Positions 44,496-54,461 of a DNA stretch of 64,000 bases are shown piece by piece (positions within the stretch are counted from its first letter, which is position 1; each line of letters begins with the position of its first letter). A program made the translations under genes and the position numbers. This DNA comes from Naematelia aurantialba (lineage: Eukaryota > Basidiomycota > Tremellomycetes > Tremellales > Naemateliaceae). The notes beneath the pieces were generated by a model, which did no database searches, was not told where the DNA came from, and was given only the letters and a program-made list of their open reading frames with translations. Where the stretch lies: contig JAKFAO010000010.1 of the NCBI GenBank assembly GCA_021527695.1, forward strand, positions 1,240,001 through 1,304,000, written 5' to 3'.

Positions 44496-45491
44496 CTACT
44501 GTTTCTCCCAGATGGCGATCATTCTGACCTCGACGCTCTCTCTCCAGCCCCACTGCTCGGGGGGCACGCCGTCGCGCTCCTTGTCGACGTCAATGTCGAC
44601 GGCGCTGTGTCCGCCGTACAGGGCCGAGCCGTCGGCGCCCTGCGCCGAGTCGTAGCACTTGAGCACGACGAGCTCGTCAGGCATCTGGTGCTTGACGTAT
44701 CCCCATGCCTGGGTCGGGGAATAGTGGATCCCGATGCCGGTGCCAAAGTTATCGGTGCCCTTGGCGGTGTGCGTGGCGGGCTCGAGCGTGCGGAAGGACA
44801 GCATCGCCAGCGGCGAGCAGGTGACGGGACCGACGCGCGGTCTCCAGATATTGATGATCATGGACCGGTCCAGGTCGTCCGCGTCAATGCCCGACGCGAT
44901 CTTGATGACCTTCTTGCCCCAGATCTCATCCTGGTCGACATGTGCGCCGCCTGCGGGCGGCTGGATTCGCGTGACTGGGTTGAAGTTCTTCTCTGGTCCC
45001 GTCTGGCGGTCGACAGGGGTGAATGTGATTCCTGGCTCGGCTTTGCGGCACGTCGTGTTCCACTGGATGACCCGGGTGCAGCCGAGGTACGACCTCATCA
45101 GGCTGGTTTCCGTCAGTCTTGGCTGTCCACATTCTGGACGACTCGCGTGTCCGTGCAGGACGCAGGGAAAGCCGTCGAGACACTGGGAGACCACTCACTC
45201 GCACGTCTCTTTCTGGTACGCCTCGCTGCCCTCGACACTGTCGATGCCGCTGAGCGTCGCGCTCGTGTGCCGCGCCACAGCAAAGCCACGGCGGTACACC
45301 TGGTCCCACACGCTTTCGCCGGAATCGAGGTCCGCGCGCAAGTTGTTGAGCTCGACGACCTTGACTTCCGATGGCCGCTTTGGCCGCCCAGGGTAGTAGG
45401 TCATGTAGATGGCCGGGTCATGGTCGAGTCTCTCGGCCGGGAGGGAGAAGTTGATCGCCGCCGGTGTGGTCTGCGGGACCGCGATGGGCAT
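44496..45491 (-). CDS. CmcJ/NvfI-type oxygenase-like protein, copy 1
   Basis: Start ATG 45491 (MPIAVPQTTPAAINFSLPAE). One intron follows ...EAYQKETC and rejoins at DLMRSYLGCTRVIQWNTTC. Family marks: FSLPAERLDHDPAIYMTYYP near the start, RRGFAVARHTSATLSGID, NPVTRIQPPAGGAHVDQDE (the H-x-D pair suited to a mononuclear iron site), MIINIWRPRVGPVTCSPLAM, HQMPDELVVLKCYDSAQG and WGWRESVEVRMIAIW. About 300 residues, typical. The family is annotated as 7-alpha-cephem-methoxylase P8-chain-related or GA4-desaturase-like; NvfI is a fungal Fe(II)/2-oxoglutarate enzyme. Oxidation of a small molecule is the likely role, with substrate unknown. A paralog lies immediately upstream in the same direction. A 376-codon antisense frame is a GC-content shadow. 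Confidence 0.84.
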
Positions 45492-45966
45492 GTCGTCTTC
45501 CGCTCTCCAGTACTAGGCTCGTTTCTCTCTGCGCTGAAAGGGCAATGGACAATGGTACAAGGCAATGGACACGACGAACCGCGTTCGCAAGAGGCAATGC
45601 TACACCTGATACAACACTGTGGACGTAAAAGTGCAACAAGAATGGACGACAGCATCTCCGGTCCAGTATTACGGTGCAATGGCATGGAGATAACGCTTCG
45701 GAGCAGATCCGCAGCTCCGCCGACATCCAGTCCCTAGACGTTTTCGGGTCTCGTGTCCATACATCACCCGCACGTCTGGCGGCCATGACATGTATGCTAT
45801 GGTGCACTGGGGAGGTGCATGAGTTTTAGACACATTGCAGCACGTGAACCCCAAGAGCCTAAGATTGCTGTACAACCAGGACTAAGCAAATGAATATGAA
45901 CATGACCTCCTGAGCGTGTCGGGGCAGAATTCATCTCGCCCGAAGACACCTCGACACCTCGAAGCC
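45492..45966. other. Intergenic between the two CmcJ-like paralogs
   Basis: 475 nt carrying the promoter of copy 1 and the 3' flank of copy 2. No gene seen. Confidence 0.5.
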
Positions 45967-46963
45967 TCAGTCCCAGATCGCGACCAGCCTCACTTCTATG
46001 CTCTCTCTGGGTCGGATCAGCTCGTCTGGAATCCCTTCGGCATCCCCATCGACCTGCACAGCAACGTGCCCCGAGTACTTGGCATTGCCTGCGCCGGCGG
46101 CCGAGTCGAAGCATTTAAGGTAGACGATTTCGTCGGGCATCTGGTGACGAATGTATGCCCAGCGTTGTGAAGAACTGTGGTGCAGGTCGTATCCGCTGCC
46201 GAACATGTGGCCATGGGTCGAGACGTCGGCGGGATCGAGCGCGCGAAAGTCCAGCATGGCCAGCGGGGCGTTGGTCACCGGGCCTATCGACGGTCAGCGT
46301 CAACCACCATGTAACGCGAAGTGTCATGTAGCCAACTCACCGTGCAAAGGTCGCCAGACGTTGACGATCATACACCGCTTGAAGTCGTCCGCAGGCTGCT
46401 GAGCAGCCCTTGCACAGAGCTCCTTGCCCCAGACCTACTCCGTTGAGCTGCATTCTAGCTTGTTATCGCCCAGATGCATCACTCACGTCGTCCTGGTCCA
46501 CATGTGCCACGCCAGCCACCGGCTGCAGCCGTGTCGTCGGAACAAAGTTCTTCTCAGGAGCCTGCTGGCGGGGCACGTCCTTGATCTTGACTTTTTCTGG
46601 ATCGTGTTGTCGGCAGACAGAGTTCCAAGCGATGACACGCGAACACCCCAGGGCACTCTGCACCAGCTTGCAGCACTCGTCCAGGTACAGCTCTGTCCCT
46701 TCCTCGCTGGGGATCCCGCCAAGCTGTTGGCTCTCATGTTTGCTGATCGCGAAACCCCTAGCCGCCAGCTGCTCGGCGACCGAAGTCGACGCGGCCTCGA
46801 GCTCCGGCCGCAGATCGCTGACCGGGACCCGGAGGAACTCTTTCGGCCGCTCCACGTCTTTATGGTACTCGAGGTATCGCGATTCGTCGTGGTCCAGCCG
46901 GTCCTGAGGGAGAGTGAAGCCAATCACGGCTGTCAGTTCGGCGGGGTCGACAATGACTGGCAT
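45967..46963 (-). CDS. CmcJ/NvfI-type oxygenase-like protein, copy 2
   Basis: Start ATG 46963 (MPVIVDPAELTAVIGFTLPQ), stop at 45967-45969. It has the same order of motifs as copy 1: FTLPQDRLDHDESRYLEYHK, ARGFAISKHESQQLGGIPSE, LVQSALGCSRVIAWNSVCRQ, RLQPVAGVAHVDQDD, CMIVNVWRPLHG, NAPLAMLDFRALDPADVS, RHQMPDEIVYLKCFDSAAG and RPRESIEVRLVAIWD. Two short introns (near 46.44-46.49 and 46.28-46.34 kb), against one in copy 1. Identity to copy 1 is clearly paralogous but far from recent (many substitutions and a different intron set), so the pair has been kept for a long time. The shared H-x-D motif suggests both are catalytic. Its promoter is shared with the divergent NCS1 permease. Confidence 0.84.
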
Positions 46964-47837
46964 GGTTGCGGTTTTGGGCAGGAGTCTGTCTGTTGACGCC
47001 TATATTCCTAAAAGGCTTCTCACGACCCAGCTGTCGTTTTCGTTACCTCCAAGTGTCGCAGAGCTCGAATCACACAGCTTTTTGTCAAAAGTCGTCGTGC
47101 GCTGCAGGACCTGCACTATCGGAAATCAATGCCGCCTAAGAAGCCGACGGTGACTAATATCCTCTGCCGAACAGATAGCAACTGCCAGACGAACTTTGAG
47201 CAGTCGAGCAACATGCGATATTCCCAAACCCCGGCGGCACCTGCACGCCAATCCCGATTCAATCGTATCTCACGCCCCCGGCCCCCTCCACTCGAAGGAG
47301 GCCTGCCACCGTCTGTTTCCCTGTGAAGAACGTAACAGCCCATACCCACGGTCGCCGATGTGCCCGACGCTTGGACGACGCCAAGCTTGCCGCAGTCATC
47401 CCCCCCGGCGGACTGGCGCTCATGTGATAGTTGAACCCTTGGCGGCCAAGACGCGTACAAACCCTTGACGGCTATGCCGAAACCTTATCTGGCCCATTAT
47501 CTCCTCGACTGTAGCAGACTTGACTGTCCCATATGCTCGATGGGCAGGGCTGGGAAGTAGGGGCACGGGAGCAACAGCCGCAAGCGATTGTGGAGGAGAG
47601 GAATGCGTGGCGTGCTCGGGCGAGGCGGACAAGTAGAGATGCTCCCGCCGATAAGGCGTCGGCGTAGCAGACCCATGCACCGACAGCATCGGGTTCTATA
47701 TAGCGTCGATTGGATACCGTGCCCCATGGATTTTTTATTCGAGCAGCAGATTGATCTGTTTCCCATCCAAGCAGTACCTGCAGATCGGAGTCCTGTTTAT
47801 CTGAGCAGCAGTCGAACCAGGCAGGACACGACGAAAG
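46964..47837. promoter_or_regulatory. Shared divergent upstream region, oxygenase copy 2 / NCS1 permease
   Basis: 874 nt between outward-facing starts. A TATATAG element at 47697-47703 lies about 140 nt before the permease ATG and is a plausible TATA box. A 65-codon ATG-led frame at 47129-47326 has no supporting feature. A bidirectional promoter here would tie the uptake gene to an oxygenase gene. Confidence 0.45.
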
Positions 47838-50239
47838 ATGGGCTTCAAGCTCCCAAAGTTCCAGCTCCAGGTGGAAGGCGCCGTGGGCCGCGAGAAACAG
47901 CTCGAGAACGATGACCTGCTGCCCATCCCGCTCGAGCGGCGTACGTGGAACTTTTGGACATACAGCATCTTCTGGTTCAGCGCAGTCGGGTGAGCCATGA
48001 CAGAGGTGTTGAATGGGGTTAGACTGAATGTGGCAGCACCGTGTCGAATTGGCTGGGCGGTGGCACTTTTCTGACCGTACGTCGTCTCGGCCTTGTTTCA
48101 AGCCGTTTGCTGATCTCCTGTGCAGTACGGCTTGAGTAGGTCGATGGGAGCGGTGCAAGCTGACAAAGAGGCGTCTGGGACGGTATTCTGTGCAATACAT
48201 TTGGGTACCTGATAATCTCGTTCTTCATGGTGATCAACGGCCGTGCGGGCTCCGTGTACCATGTTCGTTATCTCCGTATCTCGCTCAGACTCTTCCCAAT
48301 CTGCTCATTTATTGGGAAAAGGTGTACTCAGATGTGTGCAGTACATCTCAGGACATCCACAGAGACCCAACTCCCCAATATCCCCCTCAAAAGCTGATAT
48401 ACCTCAGGTCAGCTTCCCCGTCTACTGTCGCTCCTCTTTCGGCGTCTATGGTGCCATGTGGCCCGTGATCAACCGCTCCCTATCTGCCTGTGTTTGGAAT
48501 GGCGTGAGTGTAAAATACGCTACTCACAAAAAAAACAAGATAAGCAAGGATAGTACTGATGCACTGCAATGTAGGTTAACACGGTGACGGGCGGCCAATG
48601 CATCTATATTATGCTTCATTCGATCTTCCCGTCGATCGCGACGATCCCAAACCACATGCCGAGCTCGTCCTCGCTCGATTCAGCAAACATGGTCGGGTTC
48701 TTCCTCTTCTGGCTGGCGACCGCGGCCGCGCTCTTCCTGTCCATCCCTAAATGGCGGTGGCTCATCAATGCCAAGCTCGTGGCATACTTCCTCAGCAGCG
48801 TCGGCATGCTCGCATTTACACTCAGCAACAGCGGCGGGGTCGGAAACACCCTGACCCAGCCTAGCACGGTGCACGGCAGCGAAAAGGCGTGGCTGATCGC
48901 CCGGTTCACCCTGCTGGCCGCCGCGGGATGCTCTACATTCGCCAGTAATGCCTCGGACTGGCAGCGCAATGCGACCAAACGGACAGGTAGGTGAACAAGC
49001 CTGACGTCGCGGATTCTTCTGATCGATACTGTGCAGACCCCATCTTTGGCCAGATTTTCGGGTTCCCTATCTCCAACGTAGGCTCTGTACTGCTGTTTTG
49101 CAAGGCGTGTACTGACAGTGCACAGTTCATCACAACCCTCTTTGGAATGATCGTGGCCGCCTCGTCCCAATTGGTGTACGACGAGATCATCTGGTACGTC
49201 TCGCTCCGGCCCTGTCTATGGTTCACGGCTCATGGAGAACAGGAACCCGCTGACGTATCTCGACCGGATCCTGACGGACAACTATGATGCCAAACACCGT
49301 GCCGGCGCCTTCTTCATCGCTCTCGGATTCACTTATTCCGCTCTCTTCTCGTGCGTGTTCGAGAACGTCTTGCCGGGTGGCAACGATATCGCCAGTCTCG
49401 CGCCAAAGTACCTCACCATCCAGCGCTCTTTCGCCATCGTCATGATCATCACCATTGCGTGAGTTGCACCACCTGAGACGTCCCGGCACCTCGCTGACAT
49501 TCCAATCACAGCATCAATCCATGGTTCCTGCTTGGCTCGGCGAGCATCTTTGTCAGCTTTGTCGGATCGTACCAGGTCAGCATCCAAGGCATATTTCCCG
49601 CGCACGGAGCTCATCGCCGCAGATTTTCCTGTTCAGCATCATTGGCGTTCTCCTCGTCGACTACTATATCATCTGCAAGGGAAAGCTGGACTTGGCATGG
49701 CTGTACACTGCCGACCGCCGTGGGCCATTCTGTACGTAGTCGCTCATTAGGCGTCCTCCATATCTCATCGTCTCAGGGTACACGTACGGGATCAACTGGC
49801 GTGCCATTATCGCATACTGCGTCGGCGCCGGTATCAACTTTGCAGGCTGTACGTCCCCTCAGCATGAAGCCCTGATACGCTCACGCTGACGGCACCAGTC
49901 CTGAACAATATGGGGGTGCTTGACGTGAGCACGGCGGTGGTCCGCTCGTTCTACTTTGCATTCATCACGACCGGCTGCGCCGCCGGTCTCACATACTACC
50001 TCCTGGCGCGCATCTTCCCGCAGGCCAACTACCTCGAGCACAAGGGCGAAAAGTTCCGCGAATGGAGCGCGGACGAGGTCGAGTACTATGCAGCCGGCAG
50101 CACGTGGCGCACCGACGGCGCACCAGCGGGCGACTATGCCGGCACCGGGGGCGCAAGTGGGAGCGCCAGTGGCGAGGCGGTCGAGGACGTCGAGAAGACG
50201 GGGGCTGAGGACGGCGTCGTGCATGTCTTGGAGGCTTAG
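47838..50239 (+). CDS. NCS1-family permease, Fur/Dal type (nucleobase, allantoin or similar)
   Basis: Plasma-membrane symporter for N-heterocycles. Start ATG 47838 ([20 protein letters not shown]), then the family's entry motif [20 protein letters not shown] followed by [17 protein letters not shown]. Further membrane exons: [160 protein letters not shown] and [20 protein letters not shown]. About 12 membrane segments and about 560 residues, as usual. The tail after [14 protein letters not shown] is acidic and Gly/Ala-rich. Fungal relatives carry uracil, uridine, allantoin, thiamine or pyridoxine; the sequence alone does not decide which. Confidence 0.9.
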
Positions 50240-50641
50240 GGGGGCGTTGCAGGGGTCGGGGGATGGGGACGGTGTTGGGGAGTGGTCGTGGGACCGTCGG
50301 GTTGTTATAGCTCCAAGTTGTTATAGCCTCCTCGTTGTTTAAAACTCCAAGAGGCTTATAGATCAAAATGTCCATGTCACCATGGGTAGTGGTTGGGAGC
50401 AGAACCGACGAAGGATTTCTCCTGCACCACATTTTGTGGCCGTCTCTCACCGGTCTTCAACAATGGTTCCACGCACCGACAATCGACCCAGAGCATCTGA
50501 GCTGCTACCAGTATATGCTGGCTTTCGCCAAGACGTCTCCACCAGGAACAAGATAAATTTACATGGCTTGCGGTCCTCAGCCGTGGCGCTGAGCAATGGC
50601 CAGAGTCAACAGGGGCGAGGAGCATTCGTCCTGCGCCAATT
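50240..50641. other. Intergenic between convergent genes
   Basis: About 400 nt of 3' flanks of the permease (+) and lactonase (-) genes, with a small repeated phrase 'gttgttatagc' and 'agttgttatagcc' near 50300-50325. No gene. Confidence 0.5.
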
Positions 50642-51976
50642 TTACAGCCACAAAGGCACCACAACGCGATCCAGCTCGAGTCTCGAGATCTCCTTGAGCT
50701 GCAAGCCCTCCTCGCCCACCCTCTCGTACATCACGATGCCGCCTCCGTTTCTTGCTGCACAACAAACCCATCTTCCACTCTTATCCGCGGCGAGACCCCG
50801 CAGGTGCTTGCCCACGCCCTTGATCCAGCCTTCTTCGGTCCGCTTCACAGACCCACCGCTGGGCGATACGGCGAAGAGCGCAAGTGCGTCGGCCTGTGGA
50901 TTAGGCGAGTCGCGGTTCGAACAGAGCAGGAGGGAAGGGCCACCGGGTGTGGTTGGAGCCAGGAGGATGATTTCGGCCGCCGTCATTACGGCCGCATTGT
51001 CCGCTGTGTCCGCATCTTCAGGCGGTAGGATGGAAAAGCGGTCCAGAACCTCGGAACGGCCAGACTCGGGGGCGGGCAGAGTATGGACTGTCAAGACGGA
51101 CGAGAGTTCGTTGAGCACATACAGGTATTCCCCTGCTTGTATCAGCGCCATGACGAGTCGAATGATTTCTGGCCATCACTGAGCAGTATAGTGCACGTAC
51201 CAGAGGGGTGCACGGCACAATGTCGCGGGCCGTCACCCGCTTCGAAGCCGTCGATGCGCCCCACGAGCTCCCAGTGATCAGACCAGCGTAGTCGCCAAAT
51301 GGTGTTGGATCCCAGATCAGGGACGAGCACCTCTTCTCCGTGCAACACGACCTGGTGCGCGTGTGGCCCTTCCTGTCGGGGGTGTGATTGTGCCTCGTAC
51401 GGGGGGTGGAAGGTCTGAGCTGAGGTGACCGAGTTGGTCGTGAAGCGACCGTTTCTGTCCAGGGGGATCAAGGAGACGTTGCCGGATCTGTACTATCCCT
51501 CCAATCAGCTGTGACTTGCAGTCTTAGCGCGCGGACGACGCATGTCTCTCCAAAGCCGGCCAGACGGCATATTGTACTCGGGAAGGAGGACTGACGTGCG
51601 CCATGACCAGCCCAGACAAGTCGGGCAACACCACCATGTGCGTAGGCCCCGACCCGCCAGTGTCCGCCTCATCGAGCACCTCGACAACACCGCGGCCGTC
51701 AACTTTCAGACAAAACGCCTTTCCCTGCTCGTGTCCGTTGCAATAAACAATTTCCTTCTGCGTCCTACGCAATGTCAGATACCGTTTTTAGTCATGGGGA
51801 CAGGGAACCAGGAGCCGAGTGGCTGAGACTACTGACGGATGCGACACGAGCCAGCTGGGGTTGTGGCTGACCTCTGTCTTTGTGCCGTACGAGAGCTTGA
51901 GGTGCTCGGCATCAAAGAGCGCAGAGTGGATATGGTGGCCGTGTGTGCCTAGGAGGAGGAGGTGCTGTCCAGACAT
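50642..51976 (-). CDS. Seven-bladed beta-propeller lactonase-like protein
   Basis: Start ATG 51976 (MSGQHLLLLGTHGHHIHSAL), stop at 50642-50644. The blade pattern is that of the 6-phosphogluconolactonase/lactonase family: LFDAEHLKLSYGTKTEVSHN, PSWLVSHPS, EIVYCNGHEQGKAFCLKVDG, GGSGPTHMVVLPDLSGLVMA, GNVSLIPLDRNGRF, EGPHAHQVVLHGEEVLVPDL, GSNTIWRLRWS, DGPRHCAVHPSG, GEYLYVLNELSSVLTVHTLP, LRGLAADKSGRWVCCAARNG. The H-A-H-Q and G-P-R-H blades are the family's recurrent 'gpHaHqv..dp' and 'GPRH..fhP' motifs. About 390 residues in four exons, no signal peptide, so probably cytosolic. Hydrolysis of a lactone or cyclic ester is the family role; the substrate is unknown. It is divergent from the amidohydrolase gene. 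Confidence 0.85.
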
Positions 51977-52427
51977 GATGTCTTGTGGGGGTAATGTCCA
52001 GAGATCTTCGAGTGGATGCTGATAATCAACTGGCTGGCACACGGGCCGGTACGGGCCGAAGTGCAATGTCCCGTGAGGAGGTCGCTGTAATCAACAGTCC
52101 AGAACGTGCACCCATGTCTACTGGGTTTCATGCACGAGCAATGCGGCCACAGCCCTCAGTGACTGGCGCAGACTGCCACGGTCTGAGCGAGCACTGAGCA
52201 GGTAGCAAATCAGCCCCCTTCCAAACCAGAGCAGCACGTCCAAGTAGTCGACCGGCCAGATCCGAAGCTCCCCAGCTTGTCGATAGAGCACCAGGTGCAT
52301 ACGACGGAGCCGCCGCTACCTTGGCATGTGGCCCCAATGTACACAGTCGGGTCCGTATTCCAAGGGGGAAATACTGTAGCTAGTTGGACCTCTTGTCCGC
52401 TGTTCTTCTGCCCACCGCCGCTCAGAG
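51977..52427. promoter_or_regulatory. Shared divergent upstream region, lactonase / amidohydrolase
   Basis: 451 nt between outward-facing start codons; both promoters must be here. It is the second divergent pair in the 44-57 kb metabolic block. Comparison with 46964-47837 for a shared factor site would be informative; I could not confirm one by eye. Confidence 0.45.
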
Positions 52428-54147
52428 ATGACCGCTTTCAAGGACGACTGGCCGTATCCCAACGACCCAAAGACCCGACCAGAGAGGTCAGCACATGTAC
52501 TGTGCGGAAGTTGTACCAGTAATGACTCTTCAGGCTGGAAAAGCTCCGTGTCAAGCCGTGGACAACGTCTGCATCCCCGCCTCCTCTCGTCCTGACCAAC
52601 TGCCAAGTAGTGGACCCGGTGTCAGGATCGCTACTGCGAGGTCTCCAGACAGTGCACATAGACGATGGGATCTTTGTTTCCGTGACTGCTTCGTCGTCTT
52701 TCCACGTGAACAGTGCGACTGCCATCACGGTCGACTTGAAGGGCAAGTATGTCTGCCCGGGACTCATCGATGCGCATGTGCACTGCACTGCTGTTCCGGG
52801 CACGTCGGTACGTGTGGACATGTACAGACGAGGTCAGGCTGAAGTTGGTGCGCGCAGACGATAGCCGACATGTTCCGCACGCCCGAGCAACTGGTCACGC
52901 TCCGCTCGACGTTTGTGCTTCGCGAGATGCTGGCGCGCGGCTTCACTTCTGTGCGGGATACGGGCGGGGCCTCCAAGCACCTGGCCATGTCGATTGCCGA
53001 GGGCTTGATCGCGGGCCCGCGGCTGTTCCAGTGCGGCAAGGCGCTGTCCCAGACTGGCGGACACGGCGACTTTGTGCCCGGCGAGTCGGGCGGGGACGGC
53101 GACGGCGCAGGCTGCTGCGGCGGGCACTCCAAGGGCCTGGCGCGCGTGGTCGACGGGGTGCCGTCGGTGCTCAAGGCTGTGAGGGAGGAACTCAAGGCCG
53201 GGGCGGACTTTATCAAGATCATGGTGGGCGGCGGAGTTGCCAGTGAGACAGACTCGATCGAGGGCCTGCAATATAGCCCAGAGGAGATCAGAGCCGTCAC
53301 CGCGACGGCTTGGCGGATGGGCAAGAAGATGGCAAGTCGATGTCTATTCCCGCTACGAGGTACAAAGACAAGACAGCCTCTCACATTGGTTTAGGTGACG
53401 GCTCACGCATACACGGTCGAAGCGATCCACCACGCCGTCGAGAACGGCGTCAGAGGGATCGAGCATGGCAATCTACTAGACGAGCCAACGGCCAAAATGT
53501 GCGTCTTCCTCTGCTCAGCTGAGCGTCGCTAGTCTTACTTGCTTGTGCGCCAGGATGGCGCAGAAGGGTGTCTTCCTGACCCCGACGCTCTCGTGCTACG
53601 GCATCATGGTCCGCCCTCCGTTCGAGGACTTTCTCCCGCCTTCGGGACAGGAAAAAAACCGCCAAGTCATGCAGCGCGGCCTCGAGGCGCTCCAGGTGGG
53701 CTGCCTCGCCGGGCTCACCTTGTACGCTGACCGAGTGGCAGATTGCCGAACGCGTCGGCGTGACCGTATGTTATGGTTCCGACCTGCTGATCTCGATGCA
53801 CGCGTTGCAGACCGAGGAGTTTACGGTGCGGTCTAGAGTCCTCGCTCCAGAGGTCATTCTGCGACAGGCGACCGTCAATCCGGGTACGTCGGTTCGCTCG
53901 CTTCCTCGCTTCCTCTCCTCCCTTGCTTCGATGCGTCTTGTCTTGCTGACCACTTGTAGCCAAAATGCTAGGCTACCAAGGCAAGCTAGGTATCATCGCG
54001 AAAGGCGCGATCGCCGACCTCATCGTGCTTGACCAGGACCCGCTCCACGATATCAGTGTCCTAGACCGCCCGGAAACCTGCTTGAAAGCGGTCATCAAAG
54101 AGGGTCGGCTGGTCAGCGGGGCGCTCGACGGTGTCCCCAGATCATAG
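52428..54147 (+). CDS. Metal-dependent amidohydrolase, ochratoxinase/prolidase-like
   Basis: Start ATG 52428 ([20 protein letters not shown]), spliced to [13 protein letters not shown] and [20 protein letters not shown]. Binuclear metal-site residues of the amidohydrolase superfamily are in order: HxH in [17 protein letters not shown], the bridging Lys in [20 protein letters not shown], His in [20 protein letters not shown], His in [15 protein letters not shown], and the catalytic Asp in [13 protein letters not shown]. The C-terminal beta-sandwich return is [20 protein letters not shown]. About 440 residues. No signal peptide is visible. One intron (53332-53394) appears to use a GC donor. Relatives cleave amide or cyclic imide bonds (imidazolonepropionase, Xaa-Pro dipeptidase, ochratoxinase branches). 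The substrate is not predictable; the neighbours suggest a catabolic role. Confidence 0.88.
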
Positions 54148-54461
54148 GCCAGGCGTGGCGCTACAGTAGTGTGCCGCGTAGTAGAAGGCCCCACCGTAGA
54201 ATGCCCCACCACAGAATGCCCCACCGTAGAATCCTCGGGTAATGTGTAGTGCAGTGCAGGATTCAGTCATCTAGCATCTACTGCAACCAATGCGCACTGC
54301 GGACATGTATAGGCTGGCTCGCCTTCTACAACACGGACGACGTTCTCGCTTCTGTCCACCTGTACTTTCTATGAAAGATCCTTGCGAAGGGTCTGTACTC
54401 AGATTCTCAATGCTCAGAGCCTCGGTACTCAGATTCTCGGTGCTAGAGCCTGCTACTGATG
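54148..54461. other. Intergenic between convergent genes
   Basis: 314 nt of 3' flanks of the amidohydrolase (+) and amine oxidase (-) genes. It holds a 15-nt minisatellite (listed separately) and an imperfect 30-nt direct repeat at about 54397-54454 (ctcagattct + 'c(a/g)(a/g)tgct' phrases). No gene. Confidence 0.6.
54188..54232. repeat. 15-nt minisatellite, three copies
   Basis: GCCCCACCGTAGAAT at 54188-54202 and 54218-54232 with a variant (GCCCCACCACAGAAT) between. It sits about 40 nt after the amidohydrolase stop, in a convergent 3' flank. Confidence 0.9.

Noticed and set aside
44607..45737. 376-codon plus-strand open frame
   Set aside because: It is antisense to oxygenase copy 1, whose minus-strand protein has clear family motifs. 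The plus frame has no recognisable pattern and is a GC-rich shadow.
47129..47326. 65-codon ATG-led plus-strand frame in the divergent promoter
   Set aside because: No domain, no splice continuity and no codon pattern to separate it from chance; left as intergenic.
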